A DNA stretch of 64,000 nucleotides from Agarophyton chilense (taxonomy: Eukaryota > Rhodophyta > Florideophyceae > Gracilariales > Gracilariaceae). The position numbers were made by a program, and so were the translations under genes. The notes under the pieces are model-generated. The model did not search any database. It had not been told where the DNA came from and saw only the letters and a program-made list of their open reading frames with translations. The stretch lies in the NCBI GenBank assembly GCA_030374765.1, contig JARGXX010000115.1, positions 1-64,000 on the forward strand, read 5' to 3'. This document shows, piece after piece, positions 55,415 to 64,000 of the stretch. The first letter of the stretch is position 1. Each line of letters starts with the position of its first letter.

Positions 55415-56083
55415 ATGAAATCTTTCTTCGCTTCCACCGTTCTCTTGTCTTTGGCCGCTTGGGCCATGGCGCAAAACACTGTTGACATATGCCCCAATCG
55501 ATGCAACCCCAACCGTGCCACATCCGTGCGTGAATGCAACAACCCCGTCACTCGCGCCGTCTGCGCCGTCTCCTCATGCTCAGTCCCCCAGAATGGATTT
55601 GCCTGTGAGCTGCCCGAAGATTCGTTCATGATCCCCAACGTTCATCTGCCGCTGGTTGAACTCGTCTTGGAGTACTCATGGAGTGAGAGCCAGTCCGATC
55701 TGGATACGAGCACCCGGTTCCTGACTGGAAATGTTGGATTTTCTTGTAGCCCGGATACTGCCTATCTTGACTTCGGTGGAGATGACACAAGCTATGGAGG
55801 TAAGGAAACTGTCGTCGTGGACATTGCCGGTGCTCTTGCCGATGGTAAGTGGTCTGGATCCACTGCTGTCGCTGCTCTCGCCGGATGGCATGGAAGTGAA
55901 GACGAAGGAAATGTGACTCTCAAGGCCTCTTTGAGAAGGAAGTCTGATGGCGCAGCTGTCCCTGGCGCCCTATTGTCCTCAACCGTCAGCCCTGCGACCC
56001 AATCTGGCTGCGCTGCGACAGAAGTTGGAACTGTTGAGATTGTCAGCGCTCAGCACCACACCAGATTCACTCTTCAAGCTTAA
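55415..56083 (+). CDS. Secreted Cys-rich protein, block 2 left arm
   Basis: Identical to the 8,835-9,503 copy in protein, TATA box and spacing. Signal peptide 1-20 and eight Cys are unchanged. Its presence in a separate block shows that the gene was amplified together with its flanks. Confidence 0.85.
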   Translation: MKSFFASTVLLSLAAWAMAQNTVDICPNRCNPNRATSVRECNNPVTRAVCAVSSCSVPQNGFACELPEDSFMIPNVHLPLVELVLEYSWSESQSDLDTSTRFLTGNVGFSCSPDTAYLDFGGDDTSYGGKETVVVDIAGALADGKWSGSTAVAALAGWHGSEDEGNVTLKASLRRKSDGAAVPGALLSSTVSPATQSGCAATEVGTVEIVSAQHHTRFTLQA

Positions 56084-57439
56084 ATTTGTGCCTGATGGGA
56101 AAACGGGGCAGAAAGGAAATGCAAATGCCTGTCTGAAAAATGTTAGTCCCTACGAGATCAACTTTTGCGTACCATCCTTTAAATATCTAGATGACTTTCC
56201 ATATTTATGAACATGATTTATGTTGCACTACGATAAAAGAGAGGCTTTGCGCCATAAAGCATACGTGTATGCGCACAAATGCACAGATGAGCGGATCGGA
56301 GGGGAGGAAGATTTCGAAAGAGAGGAACAGAATCCGGGTGGTCGACGCCTGCCCGCCCGAGTCGGGAGGTAAGCTGGTTATCCTTTTACTTTGGTAGTAG
56401 TCTGTAGGCTAGACGTTTATAGAAACCGCAGGAGCTGTTATGCCACACCGAACTACTGTACTCCAGACGGTGGTTCGGTTTAAACTGTCATCTGGTTTTG
56501 TGTTCTAACAGTTGTCTCTGTTGCTCGCAAACGCTACGGCGCACGAGAGCCTACGCGTGCTGTTGAGAAAGGCGCAAAGAACAGGCACGAAAATTCCTTG
56601 GCAGGCTGCTTCCCAAGCTGCATCTCTCTTTTCCAGGGCTTCTCAGAAGAGCGGGGCTTTTATTGTGTAGCTCCCGCAGTTCGGGGAGCGTTGAATTCAA
56701 CAGCGTGGGTTGGGTTCCACAAGACTGCGTTTGGTCAACATATTATTTGAAAACCTAGATTGCTACCTAAAACTTCGTGGGTGGCACAGTTGCGCTCCAT
56801 ACGTCGTCTAGAATTGCTGGCATAAGTAAAAATATCTACGTTGCGCACTCTTATGGTCTTTAACGAGTAGTCGAACAGCTAGACGAGCTACGTTACACTA
56901 ATTACGTTACACTTCGCTTCTGTGCAGCCCGTGCAAACAACACTTCTTCGGATTTGGTTCGTTAAGATGTTCAACACTTTGGCAAACGCAGTGAGTTCAT
57001 AATGCTCTACCGATGCAAAAAGTTGTTTTGTAGGACCAAGCGAATCGTGACGCAGAGTCAGATACGTCTACGTTCTATTGAATCCAGGGGATGACGTGAA
57101 AAGTTTGGGAAGTTTTGCAACGAGTGAGAGGTCGACTAGTTCATTCAAAGCTAAATATCATCTCTGTTACAGCACCAAGTATACAGCTGAATGGAAAGCA
57201 ACGCGCAACGATCTTGGATTTATCGGAGCGAGAGTGACGAGAGACCTTTCACTAAGATTTACGCTAAAAAAGAATTGTTTTAATACAAGGATTTTTCAGA
57301 TTGTAAGCTACGTAACAGCTTTACAAACGGCTTTGACGACTACTAAGTTAGACTAGAAACTAGACTACATTAAAAATCCCGACTCGCCTTGCCCTCCGTA
57401 TCGGGCGGAAAGCGACCACCCGAACGGTCTTAAACTCTC

Positions 57440-58294
57440 TTACACAAAAACTTTCTCACTGGGGTCTGTCCGGGCTATTGCTTGTTGCAGCCGCAGGCTC
57501 ATTCTTTCGTAATCTGGAGGTGATTGCCCGAGGGACTCGTGAAATAAGGCCTGAATTTCGGAGGGTATCGGTGCCCCTATTGCATTTCGAGCATCTACAG
57601 CCTTCTGAAAGTTATTCAACACTGTTCGATACTGTTTTTTGCTTAATCCATTCCAATTATACTCACCAATCTGATCAGTTGGCACAAGGCCTTCCTCGCT
57701 ATTTCGATAGAGCCGAACCATCAATTGAAACCAGTCCCCCACGTCATTGGATGGATCAAATGCACGCTTTGAAGACTGTCCAAAGTCAATGAGAAAAAAA
57801 TTATCCTTTTGCTCCCCGAGACCTCTGACAATATTAGATTCTTTGATGTCTCCGTGGCTAACGTTCAGACCGTGAAGGGCTCTCATGATATTAAATATCT
57901 GTTTGATGACAACCAGAATTTCTTTGTTGAAAAAGGGAGAGTCTGACTTTTCGTGAAGATCATCTAAAGATTCTCCAAATTTTGTCATAATCAAAAACGG
58001 AATACCTTCATGTATTCCACTTTCAATCACTTCTGGCACGGAAAGAGTTGGAGCTCTACTTTTCAAGTCTAATAAAATTTTTCGTTCGTTGTCCAAGTCA
58101 TCCTTGGCATCTTCCTGCGCATCATATTCATCGTCCGAATCTACTTCTAAATTACAAGCCACACCAAATTTTACAACGGCCTCTTCTTCGTTATTCGTGC
58201 TATCAGTTACCAAGTAGACAGCTCCAGCCCCTCCAGAACCTATAAGAGTTCCAACAGTCCATCTGTTGTTTAAGACATTCCCAGTGAGATTCAT
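57440..58294 (-). CDS. Atypical protein kinase, block 2 left arm
   Basis: Third copy, protein identical to the one at 10,860. Same convergence with the secreted gene (55,415) and same upstream region. Confidence 0.85.
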   Translation of the reverse strand: MNLTGNVLNNRWTVGTLIGSGGAGAVYLVTDSTNNEEEAVVKFGVACNLEVDSDDEYDAQEDAKDDLDNERKILLDLKSRAPTLSVPEVIESGIHEGIPFLIMTKFGESLDDLHEKSDSPFFNKEILVVIKQIFNIMRALHGLNVSHGDIKESNIVRGLGEQKDNFFLIDFGQSSKRAFDPSNDVGDWFQLMVRLYRNSEEGLVPTDQIGEYNWNGLSKKQYRTVLNNFQKAVDARNAIGAPIPSEIQALFHESLGQSPPDYERMSLRLQQAIARTDPSEKVFV

Positions 58295-59708
58295 TATGGT
58301 TCTGAGCTATGTTCTAGCGCATGGTCTTTCTAGCACGCAACGGAGCTAAAGTGCATTTGATATATAATACCGCATTTCGTGAACACAGAACAAGAAATAT
58401 GTCTTCTTTTAAAGCACTTGAGTCCGGCTTGGAAAAAAACTGCTGGAGAGAAATTGTAACAGGCAATGCTCATAGAAATGAATTATTTTAGAGATTGCAG
58501 TGTCTCCTATTATGATTTGAAAGAATATATATATGGTAGATGTTCAGAATGAAAGTCACATCAGCACAAGCTTTTAGAACCCATTCTATGTCATCGGTTT
58601 ATCTCAAATATATTTGATTTCAATGCAGTTTTTCATTTCTATAAAGCCTAAAAGTTGACTTGAATAAATTATTCGCTCGCTTGGGAAAGCTACATCATAA
58701 TGCTTGAATGGTAAGTTTCAGTCACACTGTTCCAGAACGTTGACGTTTAGAGTCTCGTATTAAAGCACTTTTGTATCTGGTACGGCTAGAATGTTCAATT
58801 AATAGTGTAGTAAAAATGAAGGATATAAAGGGTGCTGGAGAGTGGACTCGAAGGTCCAAACAACTGACAAATCCTACGAAGGAGAACAGTGATTTACCTA
58901 CAGCTGCTCGCACCACGGTACCTCAGATTGCACCGTCTCAGGTATTTTCATGACTGCGGTGGCTGGTATCTACAGCTCATAGCATCCCAGAAAGAAATGT
59001 TCAATTCACCAATGGCACGAGTTTGAATTTTCTTTGAAAGTGATCACGGAATCAGGCAATTGCATGAATGGCTTTTCAAGGGGCGAAGAAGATGTTTTCT
59101 CTTGCTGTGCGCATGATGACGTTTTGGGAAAGCAGTACGGCCGACACAAAGATCTCAGTGTCACGATGACATTGACTGAGCATATGCACTAACATTGAAT
59201 CAGGCACACGTATACAAATCCACGAGAAGACAGGATTGCAACCGAAACAGCACAGTGTCGGTTTAATTAGATCTATCGGTCCGATCTATGAATTCTCCGT
59301 CACACTCTGAATTCAAGAGACGTTGTACCCTGTCTAAACCTAATAATCCATCCTCTTGAACACGATGCTGTGTTGGAAGTTACATCGCCTTCCGTGTGCC
59401 GTATTATCCCTGGTTTACACGTATCGTACCTCTCATCATGCTTTTCTGATCGTTCCCCTTTACACACTTTCTTTAAGGTACAGTGGCTTGCAAGGCAACA
59501 TTTGCTTTCTGCGGTGTGATCTGAGTATATCCACCTGCTTTCGAGTACAATATAGTCTTTAGTAAAATACCACTTAAACTGGTCTCCCGACTTAGAAAGA
59601 AGTACATTTGTGTAGAACAATTCGTCAACGGTACAAGAACTTTCGTGTTCAAGACATTAAATATCGTCTGCGAACGACAAAAGCTAAAATAGAGATTAAT
59701 TGCAGGCA

Positions 59709-61328
59709 CCTGCACGCCTTCGAGCACCAGCATTCCAACTAATCTTGCTTTTTGCGAGACTTTTCGAAAAAGATGACAGATTCCCATTAAACTAAAGAGA
59801 TGTTCGATGGATATCCAAGAGTTCTTGGATCTGCTTGAGTTTGACCCGTTAAGCTTGAGATTTGGGGGGTCTATAAGATGCGCGAAATATGTTCATTGGA
59901 TCTACATCAGATAGACGTAGACGATATATAAAAGCTACGATGTAGGTGTTCGCTCAATGCACACTAGACGTGCACTAATACGTTCCACAGATGTCTCGTA
60001 CTATAAGAATTTTAAGAATTTTAAAAGTTAGAAAGATGTTTTCAAGATGTACGGTAGTCAAGTGTAACAACTTTTTGAGGGGATGCTTGGCATTTGGTTC
60101 TTTTTCAAAAGGTTTGGTCTTGCAGACGACAAATGAGTAGTGCTGCGCCCACTGAGGTGGATTGGACACGTGGGACAGCAGAGTTAGTGGAAGTTGGCAC
60201 TGTATTAAAACTAACATTAATGAATTACATTAATTATATGTAGCGAGCGATAGTGCTTAGCGCACCAGCGACATCGCCGTCGCGCCCAGTGAGGCTCGGG
60301 CGACGAGGATTTAGGCTCTAGACATTATCGCCGACAAAGACTATTCTACTCGTTTTTCGAGCAATAATGCGCTGCCTACGAGTAGTCAATCTACCTTGCA
60401 CATCCGAAGCGACCCAATACTTAGTGTTCTACCAGATATTGTAGTTTTGCCTTTTATACATATATGTTTATCGTTTGCTTGTGCTTCAGATGGTGCCAGG
60501 AATATAGCAAAGAACGCAATAGGACCTTTAATGCATAGTTTGGATCACAGAAGCCTCTTCAGGCGTCGCAGCACTGCTAAGCGTTGACTCTGAAGAGGCG
60601 GGGGCCAAGAATATCAGTATCTCAGCTGGTCTGACGGTGCAAGAAAGCACGTCCAGTTGGCAAGCAGCACCCCAAGAGAGTGGTTGTTAGGGTTTTCGAA
60701 AGATCAAGTCCGACGATCGGTGTCGTGATCGCGCACAGACCTGGTTGAAAAGCTTCCGGAGCCGCCTAGAAAAAGGTCGGGTGATTGACGTGGCAAAGGA
60801 GTTTTTCATGCGCCTGGACTCGTTTGAACATATTCAAAAGAAACAACATCAGTTTCGGTTGGATACACATCAAAACGACTCGAGTGTCAGTTACACAGGC
60901 GATAGAGACCTTTTTAGCCACCCGAATAGAACAATGCCAAGCGCTGTGAGCCTGATGTCGGTGCAGCCATTGTTTCGAATGATTCACTTTCGTGTTGATG
61001 AAGCCTGTGGCGATGCGTAGACGTTTGGCGTTTTGACGTCATCAAGTGGTGTTGCCAGATAAATATTATTCTTCTTTCCTTGAAAGAGTCATGTTTTATA
61101 TATTTACCTCTTTTTGTCTACTCTCGTAGAATTCTTTTTCTGTTTTTACTTTCAGGGTGGTCTGCTGTTTTTGAAAGTACTGATTATCACATCTGCGCTC
61201 GCAAATATCTTGGACTTTTTAAATGTTTTGGGAACGCATACAAACCTTGATGATAGCCAATATACTCTTTATTTGTAAACTACTCTTGGAAAACTGATTT
61301 TGGTCTTACATCAGACTCTATCGTATCT
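59709..61328 (-). repeat. Spacer between inverted arms, orientation 2 (inverted)
   Basis: Exact inversion of 13,129-14,748 relative to identical flanking arms (paired positions add to 74,457). The left junction reads TGCAGGCA (arm) then CCTGCA (spacer); the right junction reads ...TATCT then TGCCTGCA (arm). Confidence 0.95.
60532..61020 (+). pseudogene. Spacer ORF with one internal stop, orientation 2
   Basis: Inverted copy of 13,437-13,925, with TAG at 60,688-60,690 and the second open part at 60,691-61,020. In this block it reads toward the right arm; in block 1 it reads toward the left arm. Any promoter lying in the arms would act on different spacer strands in the two blocks. Confidence 0.3.
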
Positions 61329-64000
61329 TGCCTGCAATTAATCTCTATTTTAGCTTTTGTCGTTCGCAGACGATATTTAATGTCTTGAACACGAAAGTTC
61401 TTGTACCGTTGACGAATTGTTCTACACAAATGTACTTCTTTCTAAGTCGGGAGACCAGTTTAAGTGGTATTTTACTAAAGACTATATTGTACTCGAAAGC
61501 AGGTGGATATACTCAGATCACACCGCAGAAAGCAAATGTTGCCTTGCAAGCCACTGTACCTTAAAGAAAGTGTGTAAAGGGGAACGATCAGAAAAGCATG
61601 ATGAGAGGTACGATACGTGTAAACCAGGGATAATACGGCACACGGAAGGCGATGTAACTTCCAACACAGCATCGTGTTCAAGAGGATGGATTATTAGGTT
61701 TAGACAGGGTACAACGTCTCTTGAATTCAGAGTGTGACGGAGAATTCATAGATCGGACCGATAGATCTAATTAAACCGACACTGTGCTGTTTCGGTTGCA
61801 ATCCTGTCTTCTCGTGGATTTGTATACGTGTGCCTGATTCAATGTTAGTGCATATGCTCAGTCAATGTCATCGTGACACTGAGATCTTTGTGTCGGCCGT
61901 ACTGCTTTCCCAAAACGTCATCATGCGCACAGCAAGAGAAAACATCTTCTTCGCCCCTTGAAAAGCCATTCATGCAATTGCCTGATTCCGTGATCACTTT
62001 CAAAGAAAATTCAAACTCGTGCCATTGGTGAATTGAACATTTCTTTCTGGGATGCTATGAGCTGTAGATACCAGCCACCGCAGTCATGAAAATACCTGAG
62101 ACGGTGCAATCTGAGGTACCGTGGTGCGAGCAGCTGTAGGTAAATCACTGTTCTCCTTCGTAGGATTTGTCAGTTGTTTGGACCTTCGAGTCCACTCTCC
62201 AGCACCCTTTATATCCTTCATTTTTACTACACTATTAATTGAACATTCTAGCCGTACCAGATACAAAAGTGCTTTAATACGAGACTCTAAACGTCAACGT
62301 TCTGGAACAGTGTGACTGAAACTTACCATTCAAGCATTATGATGTAGCTTTCCCAAGCGAGCGAATAATTTATTCAAGTCAACTTTTAGGCTTTATAGAA
62401 ATGAAAAACTGCATTGAAATCAAATATATTTGAGATAAACCGATGACATAGAATGGGTTCTAAAAGCTTGTGCTGATGTGACTTTCATTCTGAACATCTA
62501 CCATATATATATTCTTTCAAATCATAATAGGAGACACTGCAATCTCTAAAATAATTCATTTCTATGAGCATTGCCTGTTACAATTTCTCTCCAGCAGTTT
62601 TTTTCCAAGCCGGACTCAAGTGCTTTAAAAGAAGACATATTTCTTGTTCTGTGTTCACGAAATGCGGTATTATATATCAAATGCACTTTAGCTCCGTTGC
62701 GTGCTAGAAAGACCATGCGCTAGAACATAGCTCAGAACCATAATGAATCTCACTGGGAATGTCTTAAACAACAGATGGACTGTTGGAACTCTTATAGGTT
62801 CTGGAGGGGCTGGAGCTGTCTACTTGGTAACTGATAGCACGAATAACGAAGAAGAGGCCGTTGTAAAATTTGGTGTGGCTTGTAATTTAGAAGTAGATTC
62901 GGACGATGAATATGATGCGCAGGAAGATGCCAAGGATGACTTGGACAACGAACGAAAAATTTTATTAGACTTGAAAAGTAGAGCTCCAACTCTTTCCGTG
63001 CCAGAAGTGATTGAAAGTGGAATACATGAAGGTATTCCGTTTTTGATTATGACAAAATTTGGAGAATCTTTAGATGATCTTCACGAAAAGTCAGACTCTC
63101 CCTTTTTCAACAAAGAAATTCTGGTTGTCATCAAACAGATATTTAATATCATGAGAGCCCTTCACGGTCTGAACGTTAGCCACGGAGACATCAAAGAATC
63201 TAATATTGTCAGAGGTCTCGGGGAGCAAAAGGATAATTTTTTTCTCATTGACTTTGGACAGTCTTCAAAGCGTGCATTTGATCCATCCAATGACGTGGGG
63301 GACTGGTTTCAATTGATGGTTCGGCTCTATCGAAATAGCGAGGAAGGCCTTGTGCCAACTGATCAGATTGGTGAGTATAATTGGAATGGATTAAGCAAAA
63401 AACAGTATCGAACAGTGTTGAATAACTTTCAGAAGGCTGTAGATGCTCGAAATGCAATAGGGGCACCGATACCCTCCGAAATTCAGGCCTTATTTCACGA
63501 GTCCCTCGGGCAATCACCTCCAGATTACGAAAGAATGAGCCTGCGGCTGCAACAAGCAATAGCCCGGACAGACCCCAGTGAGAAAGTTTTTGTGTAAGAG
63601 AGTTTAAGACCGTTCGGGTGGTCGCTTTCCGCCCGATACGGAGGGCAAGGCGAGTCGGGATTTTTAATGTAGTCTAGTTTCTAGTCTAACTTAGTAGTCG
63701 TCAAAGCCGTTTGTAAAGCTGTTACGTAGCTTACAATCTGAAAAATCCTTGTATTAAAACAATTCTTTTTTAGCGTAAATCTTAGTGAAAGGTCTCTCGT
63801 CACTCTCGCTCCGATAAATCCAAGATCGTTGCGCGTTGCTTTCCATTCAGCTGTATACTTGGTGCTGTAACAGAGATGATATTTAGCTTTGAATGAACTA
63901 GTCGACCTCTCACTCGTTGCAAAACTTCCCAAACTTTTCACGTCATCCCCTGGATTCAATAGAACGTAGACGTATCTGACTCTGCGTCACGATTCGCTTG
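61329..64000 (-). repeat. Inverted-repeat arm, block 2 right (cut by window end)
   Basis: Reverse complement of 57,037-59,708 (paired positions add to 121,037) and same-strand copy of 14,749-17,420. It includes the complete kinase gene; the secreted gene would follow beyond 64,000. Confidence 0.95.
62743..63597 (+). CDS. Atypical protein kinase, block 2 right arm
   Basis: Fourth copy, protein identical to the others. It lies in the arm that runs off the window end. Four unbroken identical copies show either very recent amplification or continuing homogenisation between arms. Confidence 0.85.
   Translation: MNLTGNVLNNRWTVGTLIGSGGAGAVYLVTDSTNNEEEAVVKFGVACNLEVDSDDEYDAQEDAKDDLDNERKILLDLKSRAPTLSVPEVIESGIHEGIPFLIMTKFGESLDDLHEKSDSPFFNKEILVVIKQIFNIMRALHGLNVSHGDIKESNIVRGLGEQKDNFFLIDFGQSSKRAFDPSNDVGDWFQLMVRLYRNSEEGLVPTDQIGEYNWNGLSKKQYRTVLNNFQKAVDARNAIGAPIPSEIQALFHESLGQSPPDYERMSLRLQQAIARTDPSEKVFV

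Larger units (their letters stand above)
46582..59708. repeat. Long direct repeat, copy 2
   Basis: Second copy of 2-13,128. It starts inside the RNase H end of TE-A and runs through TE-B into the left arm of the second inverted repeat. Here the upstream part of TE-A and TE-B is also visible (38,071-46,581); in copy 1 it would lie before the window. The match resumes at 61,329-64,000. Confidence 0.95.
53865..59708 (+). repeat. Inverted-repeat arm, block 2 left
   Basis: Copy of 7,285-13,128 with three private single-base changes (54,316, 54,858, 54,896). It shares the indel state of the block 1 left arm, not of the block 1 right arm. Confidence 0.97.

Overview
The window is nuclear-type eukaryotic DNA. 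It holds short genes without visible introns, each with a TATA box 70-120 bases before the ATG, set among nested and decayed LTR retrotransposons (mostly chromodomain Ty3/gypsy, plus Ty1/copia) and a Tc1-like transposon relic. Compact TATA-driven genes in a retrotransposon-rich background would fit a red alga (Florideophyceae), but no marker here proves that and I hold it only weakly.

Layout. 1-5,120: 3' part of a Ty3/gypsy chromovirus (TE-A), with a long antisense ORF and a 3' LTR. 5,121-6,588: integrase and 3' LTR of an older Ty3/gypsy element (TE-B) into which TE-A is inserted. 6,636-7,284: unassigned, with a 23-base G run. 7,285-20,595: a giant inverted repeat, two nearly identical arms of about 5.85 kb around a 1,620-base spacer. 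Each arm holds a small possible membrane-protein gene, a secreted Cys-rich protein gene and an atypical kinase gene. 21,214-21,876: a diverged paralogue of the secreted protein. 22.3-23.0 kb: Tc1-like transposase relic. 23.4-23.9 kb: possible solo LTR. 25.35-27.5 kb: decayed gag-PR-IN retroelement (TE-E, plus strand). 27,504-35,939: complete but dead chromovirus (TE-C, minus strand) with 447-base LTRs. 35,940-37.75 kb: decayed Ty1/copia element (TE-D, minus strand). 38,071-53,168: TE-B interrupted by full-length TE-A. 53,865-64,000: a second copy of the inverted-repeat block, cut by the window end.

The main large-scale feature is that bases 2-13,128 recur at 46,582-59,708 (offset 46,580) with only four differences noticed. 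In the second copy the 1,620-base spacer between the arms is exactly inverted. This is what recombination between inverted arms produces, or what a tandem or circular 46.6-kb unit, or an assembly path through a repeat, could look like. The sequence alone cannot separate these.

Among the genes, the secreted protein and the kinase lie tail to tail in each arm. The small gene and the secreted gene are divergently transcribed. The palindrome therefore sets copy number: four kinase copies and three identical secreted-protein genes are visible, and a fourth secreted gene is expected just past 64,000. The most unusual coding feature is an unbroken 608-codon ORF on the antisense strand of TE-A, between the chromodomain and the 3' LTR, while the element's own gag and pol are broken by stops and frameshifts.
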